The translations under genes were made by a program, and so were the position numbers. The notes below the pieces were generated by a model. It saw only the letters and a list, made by a program, of their open reading frames with translations, was not told the DNA's origin and made no database searches. DNA of 64,000 nt from Synechococcus sp. JA-3-3Ab (GTDB lineage Bacteria; Cyanobacteriota; Cyanobacteriia; Thermostichales; Thermostichaceae), in NCBI RefSeq assembly GCF_000013205.1, contig NC_007775.1, positions 744,001 through 808,000 of the forward strand, in the 5' to 3' direction. Positions 50,244-59,104 of the stretch are shown here, piece after piece. Position 1 is the stretch's first letter, and each line of letters begins with the position of its first letter.

Positions 50244-50300
50244 AGCTCCCTACCTTGGTGACGTACTCCCACACTCATGCTGACGCATAGAGTGCAGGCT

Positions 50301-51232
50301 TCATGGCTTACGCCACGCTTCGCCAACAGTGACCCCTGCCCGATAGCAGGACATTTCCTGAGCTTGAAGAACGGGACGCCCCACCGCTCTGGATTTGATG
50401 ACTCTCGCCGAGCTGTGATCCCTGCCAATCCTCAACCCACAGTGCGGACAATCGTGCCACCGCTCATGCAGCTTTTTGGGCACATCTCGACCACACCCCG
50501 AGCACCCTTGACTGCTGCCGCGGGGATCCCCTGCAATCGTCAACAGCCCAGCTCTTTCAGCCTTGGCTGCCAAAATTTGCAGGAACTCACCCCACCCAGC
50601 ATCATCAACAGATTTGGCTAGTCTGCTTCTAGCCAGACCCCTAATAGTAAGCGCCTCATGAGCAATGTGCTTCCCCTTACTTAACAACTTCTTTGCCATC
50701 TTGTAGTGAAAATCTTTGCGCTGGTTGGCTACTTTGTAAAACCGTCGGGCAAAGGGCGGTGTTGGACCAGCTTGACCGGCCCAACCTTGGGCAGATGGAT
50801 AAACTGCCCTCGAATGCAGTCCTGCTTCATCTGAGGGAAGGTGAAGGAGCGATACCGCCCTACTCCCTTAAACCTAGGCCTGCCTGCCCTTTTGCCGTTG
50901 CGGTCACCTTTTAGCCATCGGTCAAAGGCCCTTTGTACCCGCTGTAGGCAGTCTTGGAGCACCTGGGAATGAATCGCTTGGTATTCGGGGAAGAGAGCCT
51001 TTGTGTTTACCAAGTCTCGTTTGTGGGAGTCGAAATCGGGCTTGTCTTTCAACTCAGGCAGATGACAGACCGTCAAGGAGCAGGCATGGATATTGCAGCG
51101 ATTCTGCTCCCACCCGTTGAACCGTTCTGCCAGGCGATAGTTGTACTGCCTACGCAGCAGCTCCAGCCACTCACCCATCAGGGCGACTTGGCTAGCAGTA
51201 GGGCGCAAGCGGTACTGGTAAGCGGTTCTCAT
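50301..51232 (-). pseudogene. tnpB: TnpB copy B, internal deletion with frameshift
   Basis: The N-terminal 165 residues (from the ATG at 51232) match copy A nearly perfectly up to PLPDGF. The frame then stops (TK, stop) because the sequence jumps to [20 protein letters not shown] in a different frame. About 130 to 140 residues containing the RuvC-I aspartate are missing. The C-terminal part, with the zinc ribbon and RuvC-III, continues to 50301, where the 24-base insert changes the end to VGEAWRKP. It cannot make an active nuclease. Confidence 0.9.
50303..50326. repeat. 24-base short interspersed insert in IS copy B
   Basis: Absent from copy A, where a single C stands in its place. It contains GGCTTACGCCACGCTTCGCC, which resembles the short dispersed repeats common in filamentous cyanobacteria (GCGTAAGCC-type). 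The insertion breaks the 3' end of the tnpB frame and lies next to the right-end hairpin. Confidence 0.65.
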
Positions 51233-51301
51233 GATGAATGCATTGTACCTGTTGAACGCTCCCGCCTCTCATCCCGACTCTGGTCGGCCCGCCCCCCTAT
51301 A

Positions 51302-51321
51302 TCCCCCCGTATACGGGGGGA
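51302..51321. repeat. 20-bp perfect palindrome in the left end of IS copy B
   Basis: Identical to 39841-39860 in copy A. It is kept unchanged although the gene beside it has decayed, which suggests that the end itself is still under selection or that the copy is young. Confidence 0.8.
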
Positions 51322-51472
51322 CTGGGGGGCTGGGGGACTGGGGGGTACAGAGCGGGGCTTCCAGGACTACGTCCCGCTAGCGCGAACGGCGGATTAGCTA
51401 ACCAAACTTGCTCACTTGAACCTTGACAAACAAAGCCGGGATAGCCTCAAAAAGGCTACAGTAAAGCTACGG

Positions 51473-51489
51473 AGGCGGAAGCGCCGCCT
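51473..51489 (+). promoter_or_regulatory. Small hairpin in the dnaK leader
   Basis: AGGCGG and CCGCCT flank AAGCG about 90 bases upstream of the dnaK start. A TTGACA hexamer stands at 51423-51428 without a good -10 partner. The hairpin could be part of a structured leader; no known element is recognised. Confidence 0.25.
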
Positions 51490-51579
51490 GAAGGTTTCTG
51501 CGGGATTCTGGGCAAAATGCTCTTATGAGATCCGTGGAATTGTCCTGGGTTGGGATTTGACGCACGGGGAGAGAGGGGT

Positions 51580-53388
51580 ATGGGCAAAGTCATCGGGATT
51601 GACCTGGGAACCACCAACAGTTGCGTGGCGGTTTTGGAAGGGGGCAAGCCCGTGGTGATCACCAACGCCGAAGGAGGGCGCACCACCCCCAGCATCGTCG
51701 GCTTTGCCAAGAACAACGTCCGCCTGGTGGGCCAACTGGCCAAGCGTCAGGCGGTTACCAACGCCGAAAACACCATCTTCAGCATCAAACGCTTCATTGG
51801 CCGCACCTTCGCCGAAACTGAAGAAGAGCGCAAGCGAGTCCCCTACAAGGTGATCCCTGGCCGGGACAACATGGTGGAGGTGGTGGTGCAGGATCGCGCC
51901 TACACGCCCCAGGAGATCTCCGCAATGATCCTGCAAAAGCTGAAGGCCGACGCGGAGGCTTATCTGGGGGAGCCGGTGACTCAGGCGGTGATCACCGTCC
52001 CCGCCTACTTTACCGATGCCCAGCGCCAGGCCACCAAAGACGCGGGCACCATTGCCGGACTGGAGGTGTTGCGCATCATCAACGAACCGACGGCAGCCGC
52101 CCTGGCCTACGGGCTGGACAAACAAGATCAAGATCTGCGCATCTTGGTTTTCGACCTGGGTGGCGGCACCTTCGACGTCTCGGTGCTGCAACTGGGCAGC
52201 GGCGTGTTCGAGGTACAAGCCACCGCCGGCAACAACCACCTGGGCGGGGATGACTTTGACCAGAGAATTGTCGATTGGCTCAACCGCCAGTTTTTGGAGA
52301 CGGAAGGGATCGACCTCTCCCGGGATCGCATGGCCTTGCAGCGGATGCGGGAGGCGGCGGAGAAGGCCAAAATCGAGCTGTCCAGCACCCAGGTTACGCT
52401 CATCAACCTGCCCTTTATCACCGCCGACGACTCCGGGCCCAAACACCTGGAAGTGGAGCTGACCCGCGCCAAGTTCGAGGAGTTGGTGCAGGATCTGGTG
52501 GAGGCTACTGTTGAGCCCACCGAGCAAGCTTTGCGGGATGCCGGCCTCTCCCCTGAGGATATCGACCGCGTGCTGCTGGTGGGTGGCTCTACTCGCATTC
52601 CCGCTGTTCAGGAGAAGATTCGGCAAATCTTCAAAAAAAACCCGGATCGCTCCGTCAACCCCGACGAGGCAGTAGCCCTTGGCGCAGCCATCCAGGCAGG
52701 GGTGGTAGGCGGAGAAGTGAAAGACCTGCTGCTGTTGGATGTGATTCCCCTCTCCATTGGCGTGGAGACCTTGGGCGGGGTATTCACCCGCATCATCGAG
52801 CGCAACACCACCATTCCCACCAGCAAAACCCAAATTTTCTCCACCGCCACCGACGGCCAGACAATGGTGGAAATCCACGTCTTGCAGGGAGAGCGGGCTA
52901 TGGCCAAGGACAACAAGACCTTGGGCCGCTTTCAACTAACCGGGATCCCGCCAGCTCCCCGCGGGGTGCCCCAGATCGAAGTCTCCTTTGATATCGATGC
53001 CAACGGCATTTTGAAAGTCTCCGCCCGCGAGAAGGGGACGGGGATCGAGCAGAGCATCAAGATCACCAACCACGGCGGCTTGAGCAGCAGCGAGATCGAG
53101 CGGATGCGTCGGGAAGCCGAGGCCTACGCCGAAGAAGATCGGCGCCGGCGGCAGTTGGTGGAAGCCCGCAACCAAGCGGACAGCCTGCTCTACAACTACG
53201 AGAAGACCCTGCAGGAGCACGGCAGTCGCCTTAGCGAGATCTGCCTCCAGAGGGGGGCCCAGGCGGCGGGCACATTGAGGGCGCTGCTGGCAAATGATAA
53301 CGTAGACTTAGCAACTTTACGGAATGCAATGGAAGAGCTGCGGGCTGTGCTCCTAGAGATGGGGAGTGAGATCTATGGCACTCGCTGA
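51580..53388 (+). CDS. dnaK: Molecular chaperone DnaK (Hsp70)
   Basis: ATP-driven Hsp70 chaperone. I start it at the ATG at 51580 ([20 protein letters not shown]) after GGGAGAGAGGGGT; 602 residues result. Signatures: [35 protein letters not shown] (partly in view as [12 protein letters not shown]) and the substrate domain with [20 protein letters not shown]. It lacks the long disordered C-terminal tail of E. coli DnaK, ending in [11 protein letters not shown]. dnaJ follows after 116 bases, then tusA-like and rsgA genes with four-base overlaps. Cyanobacteria have several dnaK genes; this one has its own dnaJ. Confidence 0.95.
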   Translation: MGKVIGIDLGTTNSCVAVLEGGKPVVITNAEGGRTTPSIVGFAKNNVRLVGQLAKRQAVTNAENTIFSIKRFIGRTFAETEEERKRVPYKVIPGRDNMVEVVVQDRAYTPQEISAMILQKLKADAEAYLGEPVTQAVITVPAYFTDAQRQATKDAGTIAGLEVLRIINEPTAAALAYGLDKQDQDLRILVFDLGGGTFDVSVLQLGSGVFEVQATAGNNHLGGDDFDQRIVDWLNRQFLETEGIDLSRDRMALQRMREAAEKAKIELSSTQVTLINLPFITADDSGPKHLEVELTRAKFEELVQDLVEATVEPTEQALRDAGLSPEDIDRVLLVGGSTRIPAVQEKIRQIFKKNPDRSVNPDEAVALGAAIQAGVVGGEVKDLLLLDVIPLSIGVETLGGVFTRIIERNTTIPTSKTQIFSTATDGQTMVEIHVLQGERAMAKDNKTLGRFQLTGIPPAPRGVPQIEVSFDIDANGILKVSAREKGTGIEQSIKITNHGGLSSSEIERMRREAEAYAEEDRRRRQLVEARNQADSLLYNYEKTLQEHGSRLSEICLQRGAQAAGTLRALLANDNVDLATLRNAMEELRAVLLEMGSEIYGTR

Positions 53389-53504
53389 GGATACTCGGCG
53401 AAGGCTTTTGCTCAGCTCTGGGGCATGGCAGAGGGGCATTGCCTGGGCCATCCGGCAAGCTGTGTTTCCGGCGTCATTCGATCCTTGTTCTCTGAAGCGC
53501 TTCT

Positions 53505-54689
53505 ATGGCTCGTGACTACTACGAAATCTTGGGGGTTAGCCGTGATAGCTCCAAGGAAGAGATTAAGCGCGCCTATCGTCGGCTGGCCCGCAAGTATCAC
53601 CCTGACGTCAACAAAGAGCCAGGGGCTGAGGATCGCTTCAAGGAAATCAACCGCGCCTATGAGGTGCTCTCGGACGACGAGCTGAGGGCTCGCTACGACC
53701 GCTTTGGGGAAGCTGGGCTGAGCGGTGCGGCGGCTGCCGCCAGCGGGTTCCAGGATTTCGCCGGAATCGGTGGCTTCGCCGACCTTTTCGAGAGCTTCTT
53801 CACCAACTTTGCGGGAGGGGGAGTTGGCTACAGCCGCAGCCGCCAAGGGCCGGTACGCGGGGATGACCTGCGCTTTGACCTGAAATTGGAGTTTCTCGAG
53901 GCCATCTTCGGCGGCGAAAAGCAAATTCGCATCAGCCACTTGGAGGTCTGCCCGGTCTGTGGGGGCAGCGGGGCCAAGCCCGGCACAGATGTGAAAGTCT
54001 GCCCCACCTGTGGCGGCGCTGGTCAGGTGCGGCGGGCCACCCGCACCCCCTTTGGCAACTTTACCCAGGTCTCGATCTGCCCCACCTGCGGCGGTGCCGG
54101 CCGGGTGCTGGAAGAGCCCTGCTATAACTGCAATGGCGAGGGCCTCGCCCAGACCACCAAGAAGCTGCGCATCAACATCCCTGCCGGCGTGGACAGCGGC
54201 ACCCGTCTGCGGGTTTCTGGCGAGGGGGATGCCGGTCGGCGCGGTGGCCCACCTGGGGATCTCTACGTTTACCTCTTCGTCGAGCCGGATCCCGACTTCC
54301 AGCGGGATGGTCTCACCATCTTCTCGCAGGTGCGGGTAAGCTATCTGCAGGCCATTTTGGGGGCTAAAGTCTTGGTGCCCACGGTGGACTCGAAGGCGGG
54401 CCTGGAGGAAGAGGCGGAGCTGACCATTCCGGCGGGTTCCCAGCCGGGTACGGTGCTAACTCTGGAGGGCAAGGGGGTACCTCGCCTTGGCAATCCGATG
54501 TTGCGGGGCGACCACAAAATCACCCTGGTAGTGGAGATTCCCACCCGCATCAGCTCGGAAGAGCGGGAACTGCTTATGCGCCTGGCCGAGTTGCATGGGG
54601 AACGCATCAACAAGCGGGACGGTTTCTTGGGCGGGCTGTTGCGGGGGCTGGCCCAAATGCCCGGCAACCGAGAGCGAGAAGAAGAATGA
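53505..54689 (+). CDS. dnaJ: Co-chaperone DnaJ (Hsp40, type I)
   Basis: Stimulates DnaK ATPase and hands it substrates. The 394-residue protein has the J domain ([20 protein letters not shown], then [15 protein letters not shown] with the HPD tripeptide), a Gly/Phe-poor linker ([17 protein letters not shown]), four zinc repeats ([32 protein letters not shown]) and the C-terminal peptide-binding domains. All features of a full type I DnaJ are there. Its stop overlaps the next gene by four bases (ATGA). Confidence 0.95.
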   Translation: MARDYYEILGVSRDSSKEEIKRAYRRLARKYHPDVNKEPGAEDRFKEINRAYEVLSDDELRARYDRFGEAGLSGAAAAASGFQDFAGIGGFADLFESFFTNFAGGGVGYSRSRQGPVRGDDLRFDLKLEFLEAIFGGEKQIRISHLEVCPVCGGSGAKPGTDVKVCPTCGGAGQVRRATRTPFGNFTQVSICPTCGGAGRVLEEPCYNCNGEGLAQTTKKLRINIPAGVDSGTRLRVSGEGDAGRRGGPPGDLYVYLFVEPDPDFQRDGLTIFSQVRVSYLQAILGAKVLVPTVDSKAGLEEEAELTIPAGSQPGTVLTLEGKGVPRLGNPMLRGDHKITLVVEIPTRISSEERELLMRLAELHGERINKRDGFLGGLLRGLAQMPGNREREEE

Positions 54690-54949
54690 CGGCAGAGGCA
54701 ATTCCCCCCCACGAGGTGAAGCTGGTTCTGGATCAACGCGGGATCCCCTGCCCGCTCAACTACGTGCGCGCCAAGTTGCGCCTAGAACGCATGGCGCCGG
54801 GGGAGGTGCTGGAGCTGTGGCTGGATGCAGGAGAGCCTCTGGAGCAGGTGCCCAAGAGCCTGACGATGGCGGGGCATTACATTGAAGGGCAACAAGCGGC
54901 GCCCGAGGGACACCACATCCTCTGGGTACGCCGTGGGAATTTGGCATGA
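54686..54949 (+). CDS. TusA/SirA-family sulfur-carrier protein
   Basis: An 87-residue protein with the family core [20 protein letters not shown]; Cys22 in the CPxN position would carry persulfide sulfur. E. coli TusA relays sulfur for tRNA thiolation; other members serve molybdenum cofactor or selenium pathways, so the recipient here is open. It overlaps dnaJ upstream and rsgA downstream by four bases (ATGA each), which indicates translational coupling within one operon. Confidence 0.85.
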   Translation: MTAEAIPPHEVKLVLDQRGIPCPLNYVRAKLRLERMAPGEVLELWLDAGEPLEQVPKSLTMAGHYIEGQQAAPEGHHILWVRRGNLA

Positions 54950-56037
54950 GCCACCGGAGCGCCGTCCAAGAGGAGGGGCAGGGATCCACTTGCACTGGCT
55001 GGGTGCGCGCCGCCCAGGCCAACTTTTATCGCGTGCGCATCGATCCCGAGCTGGCTGCCCTTTTTCCTGAGATCGAGGCGCATTTCCCGGCCCAAAAGCC
55101 GATGCCGGCGGAGCTTCTCTGCACTGCTCGGGCCAAGCTCAAAAAAATGGGGCAGTCGGTGATGGTGGGGGACTGGGTGGAGGTTAGCTTACCGCCGGCT
55201 GCCGACTCTCTCTGGCCGGAGCGGGGGGCAATTGAGGCCATTCTGCCGCGGCGAACTCAGTTGCCTCGACCGGCCATCGCCAACATAACCCAAGTCTTGG
55301 TGGTGATGGCCCTGGCCGAGCCGGAGCCCGAGCCCAACGCCCTCAGCCGTCTGCTGGTGCAGGCCGAGGCCAGCCACCTGCGAGTTCAGGTGGTGTTCAA
55401 CAAGTGCGATTGTGTAGAGGCGGCGGTGGCAGAGAGCTGGCGACAGCGTCTGCAGCGGTGGGGGTATGAGCCTCTATTGGTCAGTGCCCTTACTGAGGCA
55501 GGGATCCCCGAGCTGCGCCGCCGCTGTCGGGATCAGATTTCGGTGGTGGCTGGCCCCTCAGGGGTAGGCAAGTCAAGCTTGCTCAACCGACTCTTGCCGG
55601 CTGTTCAGCTGACCACCCAAGCGGTGTCAGAGAAGTTGCGCCAGGGGCGGCACACCACCCGCCATGTGGAGCTGTTCCCTCTGCCAGAGGGGGGTTGGAT
55701 TGCCGACTCTCCGGGGTTCAATGCCGGCGAAGGGATCCCGCCGGTTTCCCCTCAGCAGCTAATACGTTGCTTTCCGGAAGTGCGGGAGCGGCTGGGCACC
55801 TGTCAGTTTCGCGATTGCTTGCACGATCGGGAGCCGGGCTGTGGGCTGCGGGAGCTGGACTGGGAGCGGCGGGGGTTTTACCTACAGCTTTTACATGAAC
55901 TCCAGGAAGCGCAAGCGGCAAACTCTGCCCCAGCTTGCCCAGGTCTCAAGCGAAGGGGGGAGGGGCACCACCTGACCTGCCGTAAGCAGAGCCATCGCAT
56001 CCTGACCGATTCCGACCTAGACTGGCAAGAGGATTGA
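54946..56037 (+). CDS. rsgA: Ribosome small subunit-dependent GTPase A
   Basis: Late-stage 30S assembly GTPase (YjeQ). The 363-residue protein has an N-terminal OB fold (VMVGDWVEVSLP), a circularly permuted GTPase domain with G4 (VVFNKCD) ahead of G1 (VVAGPSGVGKSSLLNRLLP) and G3 (ADSPGFNAGE), and a C-terminal zinc knuckle (CQFRDCLHDREPGCGL). The G motifs are complete. It starts by ATGA overlap with the tusA-like gene. rbfA, another 30S maturation factor, is elsewhere in the window. Confidence 0.93.
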   Translation: MSHRSAVQEEGQGSTCTGWVRAAQANFYRVRIDPELAALFPEIEAHFPAQKPMPAELLCTARAKLKKMGQSVMVGDWVEVSLPPAADSLWPERGAIEAILPRRTQLPRPAIANITQVLVVMALAEPEPEPNALSRLLVQAEASHLRVQVVFNKCDCVEAAVAESWRQRLQRWGYEPLLVSALTEAGIPELRRRCRDQISVVAGPSGVGKSSLLNRLLPAVQLTTQAVSEKLRQGRHTTRHVELFPLPEGGWIADSPGFNAGEGIPPVSPQQLIRCFPEVRERLGTCQFRDCLHDREPGCGLRELDWERRGFYLQLLHELQEAQAANSAPACPGLKRRGEGHHLTCRKQSHRILTDSDLDWQED

Positions 56038-56171
56038 GGCGGATAGAGCCTTTGGCCCTGGTTGATTGCCTTCGCCGCTTCCTTACATGATGATGGTAGG
56101 ACCTCTTGACCATGCTCCTCCAGAAACGGCCTTTTAACCCCAAGGCCTAAAACTCCCACTGAGCAGCTCCT

Positions 56172-57692
56172 ATGGTTCTCTCGGATCCCCTTCACCTTAT
56201 CGTCCAAGAGGTGCGGCAGGGCGAGTACGCAGACCGGGTAAAAAAGCTGGTTTACTTCACCTGCACCCACACTTGGACAAACGACGCTGTCAAGCTGAGC
56301 GGGGAGGAGCTAAAGGCTCTGCTGGAGCAGCTCTACCGCGAGCATGCGACCCTGGAGGACCTAGTCCGGCGTTTTCGCGACGCCATCAGCCAAATCAACA
56401 AGAAGGCTGAATACGCCCGCGTCGCCAAACTGCTGCTGAGCAAGCTCGAGCTCCTCTATCACCAGTCTCAATCGGATCCCGGCAGCCCTCTGACTGCTTC
56501 ATCTGGGGATCTGCCGGCTTGGGTGGCGCCTGCGCCCAGCTTACCTGTGAGATACGGCGGCCTACAACTGCACAAGCAAGACTACGACCCGTTCGAGTTG
56601 CGGGCGGGGGTGATGCAGCAGACAAGTCCCTTGCGGGCCAAGCTGGTTTTGTTCACGGCTTTGCACCACAGGCTAGAGCCCACGGTGCAAGGGTTGGCGG
56701 CCCTACGGCGCTACAGTCTCGACGAGCTGCTCAGAGCCCTTTACGACGCCTGCAACTCCCCGCAGGAGCTGGAAGCGCGGCTGCAACAGGCGGTGCAGCA
56801 GCTCCAGGAGCCGGAGCAGGATAGCCAAGCAGCTAACGCCGTGCTGCAGATGCTGCAGCCTCTCTACGTTTACGTGTCCCAAGAAACAATGGCCGGTGGG
56901 GGGCTAGCTGCCGAGACTCTCGCCGCCGATCTCGATTGGCTCAATGGGGAAAATGCCGTCGGCACTGGCGGGACGGAGTCCAGCCGCATCACTTGGCTGG
57001 AGTCCGAAAGCCCGAACGAGGGGGAAGCGACAGCCGAGCCCCCTGCTTTTTCTGCTCCTGCCGTTCTGGCGTCAGAGCTTCCAGAACCCTGCCGCCAACT
57101 GCTGCACCGTAGCGCCGGATCCCTGATGGCCACCATCGAGAACACCCTGAGCGAGTTGGGCAACGCCCTGGACGAAGGGCTGCAGGACGAGGATCCGGAC
57201 CAATACCTGAGCCTCAAACACCAGGTGCTGCGTGGCCTTCTGAAAGACGTAGAGGGATCCGCTGCCCTGTTCAGAGGGATCCTGAGTAGGCTGGAGCAGT
57301 CGGAGTGGGGTTTGCTGCGGCCCGCCGGCAATGCGGGACAGCCAGGAGAGATGGCCGAGATGCCGCTTCAGGTGGGGGATCCCTATGCCGCTCTGCGGCA
57401 GGTGCTGGCCACCAGCGAGCTGGCCCGCCAAAAGCCCCAGTTGGAGCAGGAAGTGATGCGCTTGGTGCGGCGCAGCATTGGCGCGATCAAAACCGCCATT
57501 GAAAATGCCCTGAGCGAGCTGGGCCAGGCCTTGGACGAACAGTTCCAGAGCCGTCCCCTAGAAGAAGCCTTAGTTCTCAAGTACCAGACGTTGCGCGCCT
57601 TTTTGCAGGAAGTCGAGGAGATCTCCACCAAGTTCGCCGCTTTCTTGGCCCGCATGGAGGAGGCAGAGCGCCGTCTATTTGGCCTGGTTTGA
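56172..57692 (+). CDS. Four-repeat helical protein, function unknown
   Basis: A 506-residue soluble protein that I do not recognise. It is built from two kinds of internal repeat. A: residues about 20-95 (VKKLVYFTCTHTWTNDAVKL, ELKALLEQLYREHATLEDLV) and about 155-240 (RAKLVLFTALHHRLEPTVQG, LDELLRALYDACNSPQELEA). B: about 310-380 (RSAGSLMATIENTLSELGNA, LKHQVLRGLLKDVEG) and about 425-500 (RSIGAIKTAIENALSELGQA, LKYQTLRAFLQEVEE). The A pair and B pair are joined by Pro/Ser/Ala-rich linkers. Everything is predicted helical, with no catalytic motif or signal. It follows rsgA after 134 bases in the same direction. Confidence 0.65.
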   Translation: MVLSDPLHLIVQEVRQGEYADRVKKLVYFTCTHTWTNDAVKLSGEELKALLEQLYREHATLEDLVRRFRDAISQINKKAEYARVAKLLLSKLELLYHQSQSDPGSPLTASSGDLPAWVAPAPSLPVRYGGLQLHKQDYDPFELRAGVMQQTSPLRAKLVLFTALHHRLEPTVQGLAALRRYSLDELLRALYDACNSPQELEARLQQAVQQLQEPEQDSQAANAVLQMLQPLYVYVSQETMAGGGLAAETLAADLDWLNGENAVGTGGTESSRITWLESESPNEGEATAEPPAFSAPAVLASELPEPCRQLLHRSAGSLMATIENTLSELGNALDEGLQDEDPDQYLSLKHQVLRGLLKDVEGSAALFRGILSRLEQSEWGLLRPAGNAGQPGEMAEMPLQVGDPYAALRQVLATSELARQKPQLEQEVMRLVRRSIGAIKTAIENALSELGQALDEQFQSRPLEEALVLKYQTLRAFLQEVEEISTKFAAFLARMEEAERRLFGLV

Positions 57693-58084
57693 AAACCAAG
57701 CCCGCCATTCTGGGATCCCGTCAACTCGCCTGAAGTCAGAGAGAGCTGTAGCTGTAGGAGCAGCCCCCCTCTCCCAGTGGGAGAGGGGTGGGGGGTGAGG
57801 GATGCCGCTTCGCCGCTGCCAACATCCAAGACAGCGCCGGGCGCGAAAGCCCTGACCCTCCTCACCCTTGAGGGCAGAGATTCTTCGGAGTCCCGAAACG
57901 AACCTTCAAAGGCGCTGTCCAACCGCTCTGCTGTTACCCTGGCGGCCACCCTACTTTTTTGGTCGCGCCGGCGAGGCCAAGTCCTTTGCCTTCCCTAGAG
58001 CCGATAATGCTGGCGCTCCAGTGCAGTGTCTCGCTTTAGAATGGCCATGAGCGCGGGATCAGCTCTCTTCCATGGATTCTATGG
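57693..58084. other. Intergenic region with a hairpin repeat
   Basis: A 392-base gap. Apart from the hairpin repeat at 57766-57788 I see no gene, tRNA or convincing promoter. Reading frames inside it have no coding character. Confidence 0.5.
57766..57788. repeat. Dispersed hairpin repeat, unit 2 (inverted relative to unit 1)
   Basis: CCCCTCTCCC, AGT, GGGAGAGGGG forms a perfect 10-bp stem, followed by TGGGGGGTGAGGG, the complement of the CCCTCACCCCC that precedes unit 1 at 41758. It lies 74 bases after the four-repeat protein gene and may end its transcript. Confidence 0.7.
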
Positions 58085-59077
58085 ATGCCAATGGATGCCA
58101 AAGATCTGCTCCGACTGTACCGGGCAGGACGGGTTAACTTTGCAGGCGAGAACCTGGCCGCTCTGGATCTGAGCCGAGCGGATTTGATCGGGATAGACCT
58201 TTCTCAGGCCGACCTGCATGGTATCAACTTGATCTTTGCCTACCTGGGGCGGGCCAAGCTGCAGAAGGCCAACTTGGTGGGAGCGAATCTCAGTGGGGCC
58301 AACCTCAGCCAGGCTGACCTGAGCGAGGCAGATCTCAGAGATGCGCATTTGCACGGCACCACGTTGCAAGGGGCGGACTTGCACGGGGCTAACTTGGCGC
58401 TGGCTCTGTTGATCGACGCCAACTTGCTAGAGGCGGATCTGCGCTGGGCCAACCTCACCAGCGCCAACCTGGGGGGGGCTTGCCTGCGGGGGGCCAATCT
58501 CCGTTTCGAGAGTCGCCGGGCAGCCGTGCTGCGCAGCGCCAATCTCAGCCGCGCCGACCTGAGCGGGGCCAACCTGGCGGGAGCGGATTTGACGCGGGCC
58601 GACCTAAGGGGGGCCAATCTCAAAGAGGCCAGTTTAATCGGAGCCCACTTACAGGGAGCCAACCTACAGCGGGCCTGTTTGCGCGGGGCCCTCCTCAGCA
58701 ACGCCGACCTGAGGGGAGCTTCCTTTCTGGGCGGGGACCTACAGGGGGTGCAGATGGGGCGGGCCAACTTGAAGGAAGCCATGCTCAGCCAGGTCAACTT
58801 GGCGGAAGCCAACCTCAGCGAGGCAGATCTGGCGGGAGCCGATCTTTCCGCCGCCTGCCTGCGCTCGGCCAAGCTGGCGCGGACGGATCTGAGTCGGGCT
58901 AACCTGGCCGGGGCCGACCTGAGATCGGCCAGCCTGGTGGATGCCTATCTGGGCCGCACCAACCTGGAAAATGCCGATCTCCGCGAGGCCATCCTCACCC
59001 GCGCCGACCTCAGCACCGCCAACCTCGCGGGAGCCAACCTGCGCGGGGCGACTCTGCCAGATGGACGGATTGGGTGA
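58085..59077 (+). CDS. Pentapeptide-repeat protein
   Basis: A 330-residue protein of which residues about 20-325 are pentapeptide repeats of the A(D/N)LXX kind (for example ANLSGANLSQADLSEADLRD, AHLHGTTLQGADLHGANLAL), which fold into a right-handed square beta helix. No signal peptide, membrane helix or additional domain is seen, so it should be cytoplasmic. Such proteins are numerous in cyanobacteria; a few mimic DNA and inhibit gyrase, most have no known role. An ATG at 58091 (MDAKDLLRLYRAG) is an equally possible start. The histidine kinase-like gene starts 28 bases after its end. Confidence 0.88.
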   Translation: MPMDAKDLLRLYRAGRVNFAGENLAALDLSRADLIGIDLSQADLHGINLIFAYLGRAKLQKANLVGANLSGANLSQADLSEADLRDAHLHGTTLQGADLHGANLALALLIDANLLEADLRWANLTSANLGGACLRGANLRFESRRAAVLRSANLSRADLSGANLAGADLTRADLRGANLKEASLIGAHLQGANLQRACLRGALLSNADLRGASFLGGDLQGVQMGRANLKEAMLSQVNLAEANLSEADLAGADLSAACLRSAKLARTDLSRANLAGADLRSASLVDAYLGRTNLENADLREAILTRADLSTANLAGANLRGATLPDGRIG

Positions 59078-59104
59078 GCAAGACGGGGATCCGCCCTGGA
59101 GAAG

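Larger units (their letters stand above)
50259..51401 (-). mobile_element. TnpB-only IS element, copy B (internally deleted)
   Basis: Sister of copy A with the same ends, including the 20-bp palindrome (51302-51321) and the right-end hairpin (from about 50272). It lacks about 0.3-0.45 kb of the middle of tnpB and carries a 24-base insert at 50303-50326 near the tnpB 3' end. Both termini are intact, so it could still be mobilised in trans. It is wedged between hemW and dnaK, 15 bases from the hemW start codon. Confidence 0.85.
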
